Source: Pseudomonadota bacterium (GTDB taxonomy: Bacteria; Myxococcota; Myxococcia; Myxococcales; Anaeromyxobacteraceae). From it: 23,318 nt of DNA. The DNA lies in NCBI GenBank assembly GCA_023419875.1, contig JAEZXM010000456.1, positions 1-23,318 on the forward strand, read 5' to 3'. The notes under the pieces are model-generated. The model worked only from the letters and a program-made list of their open reading frames with translations. It ran no database searches and had not been told where the DNA came from. Below are positions 1-7,515 of the stretch, piece after piece; position 1 is the first letter of the stretch; each line of letters opens with the position of its first letter. The position numbers and the translations under genes are program-made.

Positions 1-1
1 C

Positions 2-1399
2 TCCAACACCCCGACCTCCGGCTACGTCGTCACGGCAGCCAACGCCTACGGCAGCACGCAGGTCACGCTCACCCTCACCGTCACGGACCCGCCTCCGATC
101 GGGCTCGACTACGTGGTGAACCCGGCCACCTACCCGCTGAACGTGGAGATCGCCCCCAACACGTACACCGTCCAGGGCGGAGGAGCGATCGTCTCGTTCT
201 CCGTGTCCCCGCCGCTCCCCCCGGGCCTCTCCCTGGATCCCATCACCGGCGAGATCACCGGGACGCCCACCACCCGCACGGCCGCGGCCAACTACACGGT
301 CACCGCCACGAACGCCGGCGGGATCGCGCAGGTCGACCTCCGCATCACGATCCCCGGCGTGGCGGCGACCGGGAGCATGGCCTTCGCCCGCAGCTATCAC
401 ACGGCGACGCTCCTGCAGGATGGGACGGTGCTCGTGGCCGGGGGGTCGTCGAGCACGACCGCCGAGCTCTACCGCCCGGACACCCAGACCTTCTCGACGA
501 CCGCCGGCTCCGGGACGCTCACGATGACCACTCCGCGTTCCAGGCACACCGCCACGCGGCTGCCGAACGGCAGGGTGCTCATCGCAGGCGGCGAGAACAA
601 CGGCACCCTCCTGGCCAGCGCGGAGCTGTACGATCCGGCCACCGGGATCTTCTCCGCCACGGGCTCGATGCCCGGCGCACGCTCGACCCACACCGCGACG
701 CTGCTCTCGAACGGCAAGGTCCTCATCGCCGGGGGTGTCGGCCCGGCGGCCGCGGACGAGCTCGGTACGACCACGGCCTTCCTCTACGATCCTGCGCTCG
801 GGACGTTCGCGAGCACGGGTGCCATGCAGGTGAAGCGCGCGGGCCACATCGCTGCCATCTTGCCGGGAGGCTCGGTGCTCGTGGCGGGGGGCTACGGCAG
901 CAACAGTTGTACGACCTCGGAGATCTACAACCCGACCGGTGGGGGCTTCACGACAGCCGCGAGCATGAACGAGTGCTCCTACGGGGATTCTTCGGTCGTG
1001 TTGCCGGACGGGAGGGTCGTGGTGGTCGGTGACCCAGCCACGGAGGTGTACGGTGGTGGTTTCGGGATCCTCGCCAATTACGGCGGCACCGAGGGTGGAG
1101 CGACCGCGCTGCTTCGAGACGGCAACATCCTCCTCGCGGGCGGATACTACGATGTCTACGGTGACTGCTTGGGAATGAGGGTGGTCTCGGGCGCGATCCG
1201 CCTCCTCGATCCGAACGCGCCGCCGCCCGACCGAGGCTGGGTCAACGCGGGAAGCATCGAGCCGCGTTCGGCGGCGACCGCCACCACGCTCCCGGACGGC
1301 CGTGTGCTCATCGCCGGAGGCGTTCTTGTCTACTACACCTGCGACTGGACCGAACCCGCAACGTACGTGTACGGCACGGCGTTCCTGTTCGAGTACTAG
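2..1399 (+). CDS. He_PIG / kelch-repeat surface protein, 5' partial
   Basis: The reading frame is open from the window's left edge, so the N-terminus lies outside. The visible part starts with the end of one Ig-like putative-Ig (He_PIG) repeat. A complete He_PIG domain follows at about nt 110-360, recognised by LPPGLSLDPITGEITGTP. From nt 377 to the stop there are seven repeats of about 45-55 residues with the kelch-type signature HTATLL-DG-VLIAGG and then AELYDP. Seven repeats fit one closed seven-blade propeller. The fifth blade (about nt 965-1080) is degenerate, with VVVVGD in place of the GG motif. Such proteins are usually exported and bind carbohydrate or protein partners, but no ligand can be read here. 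It is not obviously linked to the T6SS genes downstream. A strong hairpin follows its stop codon. The family call is good; function is unknown. Confidence 0.85.
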   Translation, partial: SNTPTSGYVVTAANAYGSTQVTLTLTVTDPPPIGLDYVVNPATYPLNVEIAPNTYTVQGGGAIVSFSVSPPLPPGLSLDPITGEITGTPTTRTAAANYTVTATNAGGIAQVDLRITIPGVAATGSMAFARSYHTATLLQDGTVLVAGGSSSTTAELYRPDTQTFSTTAGSGTLTMTTPRSRHTATRLPNGRVLIAGGENNGTLLASAELYDPATGIFSATGSMPGARSTHTATLLSNGKVLIAGGVGPAAADELGTTTAFLYDPALGTFASTGAMQVKRAGHIAAILPGGSVLVAGGYGSNSCTTSEIYNPTGGGFTTAASMNECSYGDSSVVLPDGRVVVVGDPATEVYGGGFGILANYGGTEGGATALLRDGNILLAGGYYDVYGDCLGMRVVSGAIRLLDPNAPPPDRGWVNAGSIEPRSAATATTLPDGRVLIAGGVLVYYTCDWTEPATYVYGTAFLFEY

Positions 1400-1436
1400 T
1401 GCTGTGGCTCGGGCTTCTTGCTCCGTCGGAGGGACG

Positions 1437-1464
1437 GGAGCGCGCCTCCGGGCGCGCTCCTTCG
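1437..1464 (+). terminator. Rho-independent-like terminator after the kelch gene
   Basis: A perfect 10-bp inverted repeat (GGAGCGCGCC at 1437-1446, GGCGCGCTCC at 1451-1460) encloses a TCCG tetraloop. It is followed by TTCGTTCG rather than a pure T-run. It lies 37 bases after the kelch stop and before the kinase gene. It is the strongest hairpin I noticed and very probably ends the kelch transcript. Confidence 0.7.
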
Positions 1465-1493
1465 TTCGAGTGCTGAGGAGCCGTCCTCGGCGC

Positions 1494-1499
1494 TAGAAT
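1494..1499 (+). promoter_or_regulatory. Candidate -10 element (TAGAAT) for the histidine kinase gene
   Basis: TAGAAT sits only 9 bases before the kinase ATG at 1509, with no convincing Shine-Dalgarno sequence between. If it is used, transcription would begin about 2-3 bases before the ATG and the mRNA would be essentially leaderless. No good -35 hexamer is visible 16-18 bp upstream (TGCTGA at 1471-1476 is poor). Confidence 0.3.
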
Positions 1500-1508
1500 C
1501 CCGTCCCG

Positions 1509-2405
1509 ATGAAGCTCCGCCACATCCTCCTGCTCATCATCGGGTTCGTGTTCCTCCCCGCGGCGCTGCTCTTCGCCGTGGGCATCCTCATCCTCGTCTA
1601 CGGTTCGGTGCCCCGGGACTACCTCTTCGGCACCCTCATCCTCACGTTCGTCGGCACGACGCTGCTCGGGGCGATCCTCACCACCGTCGTCCTCTACCGC
1701 GAGGCCCGGGTCGCGAAGCTCCAGACGGACTTCGTGAACAAGGTCTCGCACGAGCTCCGCACCCCGCTCACCTCGATCCGGATGTTCGTCGAGACGCTCC
1801 AGCTCGGGCGGCTCCAGGACCCGGAGCGTCAGCGGGAGGCGCTGGAGATCGTCGCCGACGAGACCGCGCGGCTCTCCGGCCTCATCAGCCGGCTCCTCGA
1901 CTGGGCGCGCATGGAGTCGGGGCGCAGAACCTACGAGCTCACCCGACAGCCGGTGGGGCCCATCCTCGACCGCGCGATCGAGGCGCTCGCGCCACAGCTC
2001 CTCCACCAGCCGGCGGAGGTGGTGCGCGAGGAGGCGCCCGGGCTGCCGCCGGTGCTCGCCGACCGCGAGGCGCTCTCCGAGGCCCTGCTCAACCTCCTCA
2101 ACAACGCGCTCAAGTACACCGGGGCACAGAAGAAGATCACCCTCGCTGCCGCGCCCGGCGCAGCGGGCGTGTGGCTGCGGGTCACGGACAACGGCCCGGG
2201 CATCCCCGGCCGCGAGCAGAAGCGGATCTTCCTCAAGTTCTACCGGGCGCGCGATCCCCTCTCGCGAACGATCGAGGGGACCGGCCTCGGGCTGGCGATG
2301 GTGAAGCACATCGTGGAAGCGCACGGCGGGCGGATCACGGTCCGGAGCGAGGTCGGGCAGGGCGCGACCTTCGGCATCTGGCTGCCGGCGGCGGGGAGGA
2401 CCTGA
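1509..2405 (+). CDS. Membrane sensor histidine kinase, compact two-helix type
   Basis: 298 residues. Two hydrophobic helices (about 5-32 and 40-62) are joined by only about seven residues, so there is no periplasmic sensor domain and no recognisable HAMP domain. HisKA follows, with the phospho-acceptor His at about residue 81 in FVNKVSHELRTPLTS. The HATPase_c domain shows the N-box LLNLLNNALKYT (about 193-203), the G1 box DNGPGIP (about 226-232) and the G2 box GTGLGLAMVK (about 256-265). All core catalytic motifs are intact, so it should autophosphorylate and pass phosphate to the regulator encoded one base downstream. The short loop fits the 'intramembrane-sensing' architecture, in which the signal comes from the membrane or a partner protein. 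The start codon lacks a clear ribosome binding site. The signal is unknown. Confidence 0.95.
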   Translation: MKLRHILLLIIGFVFLPAALLFAVGILILVYGSVPRDYLFGTLILTFVGTTLLGAILTTVVLYREARVAKLQTDFVNKVSHELRTPLTSIRMFVETLQLGRLQDPERQREALEIVADETARLSGLISRLLDWARMESGRRTYELTRQPVGPILDRAIEALAPQLLHQPAEVVREEAPGLPPVLADREALSEALLNLLNNALKYTGAQKKITLAAAPGAAGVWLRVTDNGPGIPGREQKRIFLKFYRARDPLSRTIEGTGLGLAMVKHIVEAHGGRITVRSEVGQGATFGIWLPAAGRT

Positions 2406-2406
2406 C

Positions 2407-3099
2407 ATGGGAGAAAGGATCCTGATCGTCGAGGACGACCCCTCGATCCTCCGCGGCCTCCAGCTCAACCTGGGCATGGAGGGTTACACGGTCCGGTCGG
2501 CGATGGATGGCGAGGCCGGGCTCGAGCTCGCCCGCACCGAATCGCCCGACCTCGTCGTGGTCGACGTGATGCTGCCGCGCATGGACGGGCTCACCCTCGT
2601 GCGCGAGCTCCGGCGCGCCGATCCGGACCTGCCGGTCCTCATCCTCTCCGCCAAGGGGCAGGAGAGCGACAAGGTCGCCGGGCTGCAGCTCGGGGCCGAC
2701 GACTACATGGTGAAGCCGTTCGGCCTCAAGGAGCTGCTCGCCCGCATCGAGGCCCTGCTCCGGCGGCGCCGGGCGCGGGGCGAGACCGGGACGAGCAAGT
2801 CGGTCAAGAAGGCCGGCGCCGTCGAGATCGACCTCGAGGCGCGCAGGGCCACCGTGGACGGGAAGATCCTCGACCTCACCAGCCGTGAATTCGACCTGCT
2901 CGCGTTCTTCATGGTCCACCCCGACCGCGTCCACTCCCGCGAGCAGCTCATGGAGGCGGTCTGGGGGTCGCGCTACTTCGGCACTGCACGGACGGTGGAC
3001 AACTTCGTCGCCCGCCTGCGCGCCCACATCGGCGACGACGCCGAGAACCCGCGGCACCTCGAGACGGTGCGGGGCGTCGGGTACCGGTTCAATCCGTAG
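2407..3099 (+). CDS. OmpR/PhoB-family response regulator
   Basis: 230 residues. The receiver domain (about 1-122) has the acidic pair E9/D10/D11, phospho-acceptor Asp53 in VVVDVMLPRMDG, Ser81 in the Thr/Ser switch position and Lys103 in YMVKPF. A trans_reg_C winged helix occupies about residues 135-230. It contains LTSREFDLLAFF, the recognition segment with TARTVDNFVARLR, and the closing VRGVGYRF. The start codon lies one base after the kinase stop and is preceded by GGAGGA within the kinase 3' end, so the two genes are translationally coupled partners. It should bind direct repeats in target promoters once phosphorylated; the targets cannot be deduced. It converges on the T6SS operon with only 15 bases between stops. 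Confidence 0.96.
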   Translation: MGERILIVEDDPSILRGLQLNLGMEGYTVRSAMDGEAGLELARTESPDLVVVDVMLPRMDGLTLVRELRRADPDLPVLILSAKGQESDKVAGLQLGADDYMVKPFGLKELLARIEALLRRRRARGETGTSKSVKKAGAVEIDLEARRATVDGKILDLTSREFDLLAFFMVHPDRVHSREQLMEAVWGSRYFGTARTVDNFVARLRAHIGDDAENPRHLETVRGVGYRFNP

Positions 3100-3114
3100 C
3101 CGGAGGGCGGCGCC

Positions 3115-3489
3115 TCACCCCGCCACGTTCTTCTTGTTGTGGAACAGCCGGTCGCCCAGCCGGCAGACGTTCCGGCCCTCGATCTTCACGTCGAACGAGT
3201 AGCTCACGAACTCGCACTCGGCCTTGTGCGTCTTGCTGATGATCCCGCCCTTCTTCCCCCGCTCGTCGCCGGTCGAGCGCTTGTACTTGGCGCCCTTCGC
3301 CATCGGCATCTTCCCGTCGACCTTCACGGTGGCGGGCCCGCCGGCGGTGTCCGCGGAGCGCCCCACGTTGACGTAGGGGATCGGGTACACGGGCTTGCCC
3401 ACCTTGGTCTTGCACACGTCCGGGAAGACGGTGCTCATTCCGCCGCTCCCCTTGTGCGTGATGCCTCTCCCGTTCGCAAACGATGCCAT
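3115..3489 (-). CDS. DUF4150 PAAR-like protein, candidate T6SS spike tip
   Basis: 124 residues, a typical length for DUF4150. Family hallmarks are the N-terminal PDVCKTKVG, the PIPYVN segment, the KGAKYKRSTGDERGKKGGI region and the C-terminal KIEGRNVCRLGDRLFHN. DUF4150 is a PAAR-related fold known to cap or decorate VgrG spikes and to connect effectors to them. It is stand-alone here, with no toxin domain fused. It is the last gene of a five-gene minus-strand operon, 9 bases after the stop of the ketosynthase-like gene. I infer that it tips one or both VgrGs encoded further right and helps recruit cargo. The family assignment is firm; the exact partner is not. Confidence 0.92.
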   Translation of the reverse strand: MASFANGRGITHKGSGGMSTVFPDVCKTKVGKPVYPIPYVNVGRSADTAGGPATVKVDGKMPMAKGAKYKRSTGDERGKKGGIISKTHKAECEFVSYSFDVKIEGRNVCRLGDRLFHNKKNVAG

Positions 3490-3498
3490 GTGCCCTCC

Positions 3499-4554
3499 TC
3501 AGATCGCCTCGACGAGCAGCGCCGCGCCGCGCGCCTCACGGTCCGACGCCGACCAGACCAGGCACGGCCCGGCGCAGGTCCCCTGCCGGAGCCCCAGGGC
3601 CGCGAGCCCCAGCATCACGGGGGCGAGCGCGGCGCCGGCGTCGCCGATGCAGTCCGCGGGGTGCTCCATCGCGTGATCGTCCTGGAACCGCTGCGCGTTC
3701 CGGAGGTACGCGATGCTCCACTCCTTCGACGCCAGGTTCTCGCCGTTCATGCCGGCGTACACGGTCCGCACCGGCGCGGCGCCCGGCGCGCCCGCGAAGA
3801 GCTCGCGGAAGGCGGCGGTGAGGCCGTCCCCACGACAGGGCTCGCGCGAGTACCGATGTCCCTTCTCCACGGCGAGCCCCACCCCTGCCAGGGCCGCCAG
3901 CGGCGACGCTCCGACCTCGCGCCGCGCGCCGCGCGCTCCGAGGAGAAGGAACGCGGCGCCCTCGCCGGGCACGAACCCGTCCATGCCCGCGCCCACGAGG
4001 CGATCCTCGCCGTCGAGCGCGTCGAGCAGCGCCGGGTCGAGGAAGCTGTCCACCCCGCCGACCACGACCTGCGGCGCGCCGGCCGAGAGGAGCGCCAGCG
4101 CATCGCGCAGCGCGACCAGCACGCCCGCGCCGCCCTGGCGGTAGAGCCGCCCGCCGCGGTCGGCGAGCGTCACGTCCGCCTGGCGGGCGAGATCGCGGAC
4201 GAACGTGGGGCCGGCGGGATCGGCGATCCCCTCGCGCTCGTCGGGGAGCGCGAGCAGGAGCGGCGGCGGCTCGCGGCAGGGCGCGCACGCCTGCGAGAGG
4301 GCGTACGCGCCGAGCTGGAGCATCCGCGCGGTGCGCGAGCCCGGCTCCGCAGCGACGGACGGGTGCAGCTCGGGGAGCGCCTCGCCGTCCACGAGCGAGA
4401 GCACCTGGGGTTCCCCGGCCTTGTTCCAGAACCGGGTCGACTCGCGGAAGCGAGAGAGCCCCGCGCGCACGGCGGCGGCGGCGCTCGGGCCGTCGAGGCC
4501 GAGCGGCGTTGCGACGCCGACGGCGAGGATCTCGGCGCGCGGCGCGGCGCTCAC
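3499..4554 (-). CDS. Thiolase-fold 'ketosynthase-like' T6SS-associated protein, probably non-catalytic
   Basis: 351 residues from a GTG start whose last two bases are shared with the TGA of the upstream DUF2169 gene (GTGA overlap). It has the overall pattern of a beta-ketoacyl synthase: an N-terminal GVATPLGL, a nucleophile-elbow-like stretch followed by GVLVALRDALALLSAG and VVVGGVDS (about 139-170), GFVPGEGAAFLLL (about 193-205), and a C-terminal IGDAGAALAPVMLGLAAL (about 303-320). The expected catalytic Cys position reads GG (about 141-142). The HGTGT-like position reads YAGMNGEN, and the second His position (normally GH-GA) reads GDAGA. The Cys-His-His triad therefore appears absent. Such proteins recur beside DUF4150 and DUF2169 in T6SS loci, where their role is unclear. 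A structural or adaptor function seems more likely than lipid synthesis. The frame continues upstream to 4908 but lies inside DUF2169 there. Confidence 0.8.
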   Translation of the reverse strand: MSAAPRAEILAVGVATPLGLDGPSAAAAVRAGLSRFRESTRFWNKAGEPQVLSLVDGEALPELHPSVAAEPGSRTARMLQLGAYALSQACAPCREPPPLLLALPDEREGIADPAGPTFVRDLARQADVTLADRGGRLYRQGGAGVLVALRDALALLSAGAPQVVVGGVDSFLDPALLDALDGEDRLVGAGMDGFVPGEGAAFLLLGARGARREVGASPLAALAGVGLAVEKGHRYSREPCRGDGLTAAFRELFAGAPGAAPVRTVYAGMNGENLASKEWSIAYLRNAQRFQDDHAMEHPADCIGDAGAALAPVMLGLAALGLRQGTCAGPCLVWSASDREARGAALLVEAI

Positions 4555-5576
4555 GACGACACCCCCTGCATCGACCGGATCGAGACCGCGACCTGCTCGA
4601 CCTGCAGCGCCTGCTTGTCGCAAGGGACGGCGCCTCGCCACAGGAGCGAGAACCGGTCCTGGTCCGGCTCGAGGATGAGGCTCTCGATCCGGAGCGGCGC
4701 CGGCTCCGCCTTCCCCGCCTTCCAGGCGACGGCGACGAGCTCGCAGACGGGGAGCGCGAACTGCTGGATCCCCACCGGCGACCCGTTCTGGATCCGGACC
4801 GGCTCGCCGCCCTGGAGGGAGCCGGGGTAGATCTGGTCCGGCGGCGCCGCCTGGAGGAAGCGAGGATCGAAGTCGTCGGGCAGGAACGGCGCACGGTTCC
4901 GCTCCCACTCGTCATCGTACGTGCCGGCGTACTTCGGTCGCGGCAGCCACGCCGGCCCGATGAAGCCGAATCCGGCCGGCGCGGGACTGCCCGAGAGGGA
5001 GACGAGCGGATCGCGCGGGTCGTCGAGGTTCGGGACCGGGAGCCCCTTCATTTGCGCCGCGCTGCGCCCGCCGCGAAAGCCGACTCCCACGGGGTTTCGT
5101 TGGTCCGAAACCGTCTCGCCCTCGCCGAGGTCGACGGTGCCGCCGTAGGCACGCTCCCACACGAGCGGGACCTCCGCCGTCGGCACCGGGCTCGACGGCA
5201 CGAGGCCCATGAGCCCCGACTTCCAGACGCGATCACCGTACACGTGGATGAGCTTCTCGAGCCGTCCCACGGTGAGCGAGACCCCGAAGTGCGGCGCCGG
5301 ACGTCCTTCGGGCGCGTGGCCGCTCCCGAGGAGGACGACGTCGGTGGCGGGCTTGCACGGATGCGCCTCGCCGGCGTGGCGCAGGCTCGTCGTCTCCGGG
5401 TCCCCTCTGTACTCGTCTCCGGGGACGATGGGCTGCTGCTCGGCCGCGACGCGAATGGCCCTCGCGCCGATCTCGAACGTCGCCTTGATCGCGACGTAGA
5501 GCGTGTCGACGCCGGCCGGATCCGGCAGGAGGAAAAGGGCCGCGGTGAAGGGCGTCTCGTTCTGGACCTGGAGCAC
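4551..5576 (-). CDS. DUF2169 family protein, candidate T6SS adaptor
   Basis: 341 residues from GTG, with GAGGGA five bases upstream. Family features are the N-terminal ETPFTAALFLLPDPAG followed by VAIKATFEI, the central GLMGLVPSSPVPTAEVPLVW and ERAYGG, and the GFGFIGPAWLPRPKYAGTYD segment with FDPRFLQAAPPDQ. DUF2169 proteins are regularly encoded next to PAAR-like DUF4150 proteins and have been proposed to act in effector loading onto T6SS tips. The gene starts 12 bases after the TIGR02270 stop and overlaps the ketosynthase-like gene by 4 bases, so all are co-translated. The family is certain; the biochemical role is inferred. Confidence 0.92.
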   Translation of the reverse strand: MLQVQNETPFTAALFLLPDPAGVDTLYVAIKATFEIGARAIRVAAEQQPIVPGDEYRGDPETTSLRHAGEAHPCKPATDVVLLGSGHAPEGRPAPHFGVSLTVGRLEKLIHVYGDRVWKSGLMGLVPSSPVPTAEVPLVWERAYGGTVDLGEGETVSDQRNPVGVGFRGGRSAAQMKGLPVPNLDDPRDPLVSLSGSPAPAGFGFIGPAWLPRPKYAGTYDDEWERNRAPFLPDDFDPRFLQAAPPDQIYPGSLQGGEPVRIQNGSPVGIQQFALPVCELVAVAWKAGKAEPAPLRIESLILEPDQDRFSLLWRGAVPCDKQALQVEQVAVSIRSMQGVSS

Positions 5577-5588
5577 GCGTTCCCTCGG

Positions 5589-6890
5589 TCAGGCTCGCAG
5601 GAGACGCGGGAAGGGGAGCTTCGCCTCGGCGGCGAACCGCACCGGACGTCGTTCGGCCTCGAGCTGCGCGGCCGCCCAGCCGCGCGTCTCCACCTCCCAC
5701 TGCCCCCGCGTGCGGACGGAGAGCTCGAGCGCGAGCGGCCCACGGCGCCGCGCGGCAGCGCCGAGGAACACCTCGAGCTGCCGCTCCGGGGTCCACGGCG
5801 CGCCGTCGAGGAGGCGGACCGCGGGGTCGAGCCGGTTTCCGTGCCGTGCCCACCAGGAGCGGAGCGCGTCGGGCTCGGGCGCGGGGAGGTCCGCCTCCGG
5901 CCCGTCGACGAGCGTCCCCTCGAAATCGTCGTCCTCGAACGCGGGCGGCTCGTCGTCGGTAGGCTCCTCTGCGAGGAACGGGCCGTCGATCTCGACGCCA
6001 GCGATCGCGGCGAACGCCTCGCCGGCGAGGCGCGAGAGCGACGGGTCGTCGGCGCACTCGAGGATGCGCGGGACGGCCTCTGCCCAGCCCGCGGATCCGA
6101 GCGCGGTGAGCGCGTCGCGCCGGGTCGCGGGCCGCTCGAGGCCGGCGACGAGCCGGGGGAGCGCCGCTGGATCGCCGCCCATCGCGAGGACCTCGTAGAG
6201 GAGCGCCGGCGCCGCCGGGTCGGTGTCGAGGAGGCGTTCACAGCTCGTGTATCCCGTCCGGAGACCGAGCCGGAGCGCCGTCCGGACCGCGGCGTCCCGC
6301 ACGGCGGGGTGGGGCGAGGCGCAGGCGGTCTCGACGGAAAGGCGTACCGCCTGTCGGCTCGCGTGCGCGGCGCGGAGCGCGGCCGCCTTGAGGAGCGGCT
6401 CGCCGGAGCGGAGGAAGTCGAGGAGCGGCGGCCCCGGATCGACCTTGCGGAAGGCGAGTGCCTCCAGCACGACCGTCGCGGTCCGCCCGTCGCGAAGATC
6501 GAGGGCGGCGACGAGCCCGGCTTCCAGGCCCGGGTGCGTCGCGAGGCCGAGGGCGCGCGCGATCGGCTCGTCCGACTCGGGACCGCCGGTGCGGAGCGCG
6601 CCCAGGAGGTGCTGCAGCCCACCGGGCTGCTCGGCGAGGACCAAGGCCACGGCGGCGACCCGGCCCCGCTCGATTGATCCCAGCGCCGGGAGGAGGAGCC
6701 GATCGATGACCTCCGGGCACGCGATGCGCAGGCCCTCCAGGTTCGCGCGCAGCCGGGTCTCGACGTGCGCGGCGATCTCGGTGGGGCGCTGGACCGGAGA
6801 AGAGAGCGCGCGCTCCCACTGCTCCCAGAGGAACGCCGCGTCATCGAGGTGCTCCTCGACGACGTCCCAGAGCCGTGGTGCCTGGATCAC
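5589..6890 (-). CDS. TIGR02270 family protein with HEAT-like repeats
   Basis: 433 residues from the chosen GTG at 6890, which is preceded by GGGGGCG and begins MIQAPRLWDVVEEHLDDAAF. The N-terminus has the family's EHLDDAAFLWEQWE motif and ETRLRANLEGLR. The body is a run of alanine- and leucine-rich helical pairs (for example VAAVALVLAEQPGGLQHLLG, ALGLATHPGLEAGLVAALDL, PRLVAGLERPATRRDALTAL) that look like HEAT repeats. An acidic linker follows (about 315-345), then a short basic C-terminal region. The frame continues upstream to 6974, but that would overlap the DUF6484 gene by 71 bases. TIGR02270 proteins are known from T6SS accessory loci with unknown function. A scaffold role through the HEAT solenoid is a guess from structure alone. 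Confidence 0.82.
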   Translation of the reverse strand: MIQAPRLWDVVEEHLDDAAFLWEQWERALSSPVQRPTEIAAHVETRLRANLEGLRIACPEVIDRLLLPALGSIERGRVAAVALVLAEQPGGLQHLLGALRTGGPESDEPIARALGLATHPGLEAGLVAALDLRDGRTATVVLEALAFRKVDPGPPLLDFLRSGEPLLKAAALRAAHASRQAVRLSVETACASPHPAVRDAAVRTALRLGLRTGYTSCERLLDTDPAAPALLYEVLAMGGDPAALPRLVAGLERPATRRDALTALGSAGWAEAVPRILECADDPSLSRLAGEAFAAIAGVEIDGPFLAEEPTDDEPPAFEDDDFEGTLVDGPEADLPAPEPDALRSWWARHGNRLDPAVRLLDGAPWTPERQLEVFLGAAARRRGPLALELSVRTRGQWEVETRGWAAAQLEAERRPVRFAAEAKLPFPRLLRA

Positions 6891-6903
6891 CGCGCCCCCG
6901 AGC

Positions 6904-7383
6904 TCAATTGATGCGGACCGAACCGCCGCGGACCTTGTTGGTGCCCGAGGCGCGCGACTCCACCTCGGCGCCACGGATCACGACCCGCCCGTTGCGCCGC
7001 AGCGTGATGCTCGCGTCGCCGCAGCGGAGGACGACCTCGTCCTTGCCCTCGAGGACGAGCCGGCGGCCGTCGGCCTCGGCGACGATCGGAGGCTGGGCCC
7101 ACGGGCCTTCGGACGTCGGCGACCGGAGCACGCCGAGGACGACGGGACGGGCAAGATCGCCCTCCTCGAAGACCAGGACGACCTCGCAACGTTCGCCCGG
7201 CGGCCTCGCCGGGATCTCGACGGTCGTGCGAGCCGCGAGCGGGCCCGCCGTGTTCCCCGGGAAGTCCACGAGGAGCCGGTCCTCCTGAAGCTCGCAGACC
7301 CAGCCGATCTTGACGTGGCCCGCTGCGCCCTCTTCGGCGGCCAATTGCGCGACGCTGGCGAGCCGGCTTCTCGTGCCTGCCAT
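6904..7383 (-). CDS. DUF6484-type protein, small VgrG-tip-like
   Basis: 159 residues. ATG at 7383 is preceded by AGGGGG five bases upstream; longer versions to 7968 would run into the divergent genes. The N-terminal half (about 23-86) has a small beta-barrel look, with GWVCELQEDRLLVDFPGN, PLAAR and CEVVLVFEEGDLARPVVLG. This resembles the OB-fold part of VgrG-like proteins and matches the DUF6484 pattern. The C-terminal half (about 106-159) has short beta strands, ITLRRNGRVVIRGAEVESR, and ends GGSVRIN, similar to the last turns of many VgrG needles. It is the first gene of the minus-strand operon. It could be a minimal spike part, a VgrG-assembly factor or an effector-docking protein. Role unknown. 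Confidence 0.78.
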   Translation of the reverse strand: MAGTRSRLASVAQLAAEEGAAGHVKIGWVCELQEDRLLVDFPGNTAGPLAARTTVEIPARPPGERCEVVLVFEEGDLARPVVLGVLRSPTSEGPWAQPPIVAEADGRRLVLEGKDEVVLRCGDASITLRRNGRVVIRGAEVESRASGTNKVRGGSVRIN

Positions 7384-7405
7384 GGGACCCCCTGAAGAAA
7401 GGCCG

Positions 7406-7434
7406 ATTCTCGCAGGCGGTGCGGAGGGCGTCCA
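7406..7434 (-). promoter_or_regulatory. Candidate promoter of the minus-strand T6SS accessory operon
   Basis: On the minus strand, TGGACG (from 7434-7429, four matches to TTGACA) is followed after 17 bases by GAGAAT (7411-7406). This would start transcription near 7399 and give a leader of about 15 bases carrying the AGGGGG ribosome binding site. It is weak but well spaced and correctly placed. Confidence 0.35.
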
Positions 7435-7479
7435 GAGGCGGCGCTGCGGGGCCGCGTACCGCAAACGCGCCCCGCCTGC

Positions 7480-7513
7480 TATCCTCGGCAACACGCGTTC
7501 TCTGGAGGGAGGG
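7480..7513 (+). promoter_or_regulatory. Candidate -10 (TATCCT) and strong ribosome binding site of the effector cassette
   Basis: TATCCT at 7480-7485 lies 30 bases before the ATG at 7516. GGAGGGAGGG (7504-7513) is an unusually strong Shine-Dalgarno sequence just upstream of that ATG. No convincing -35 is visible. Together with the minus-strand candidate this makes 7384-7515 a divergent control region. Confidence 0.35.
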
Positions 7514-7515
7514 CC

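Noticed and set aside
1308..2477. 389-residue minus-strand frame opposite the histidine kinase
   Set aside because: The kinase has every catalytic motif in place; the antisense product is Arg/Asp/Glu-rich without domains.
3100..3114. Terminator between the converging response regulator and DUF4150 genes
   Set aside because: The 15-base gap contains no inverted repeat with a usable loop or T-run.
4555..4908. N-terminal extension of the ketosynthase-like protein
   Set aside because: It lies wholly inside DUF2169, is Pro/Arg-rich, and the GTG at 4554 gives the normal family start with a coupled stop/start.
4509..6677. 722-residue plus-strand open frame opposite DUF2169 and TIGR02270
   Set aside because: Arg/Glu-rich shadow frame; the opposite strand carries clear family motifs.
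6891..6974. Longer start for the TIGR02270 protein
   Set aside because: It would overlap the DUF6484 gene by 71 bases and adds Arg/Ser-rich residues unlike the family N-terminus.
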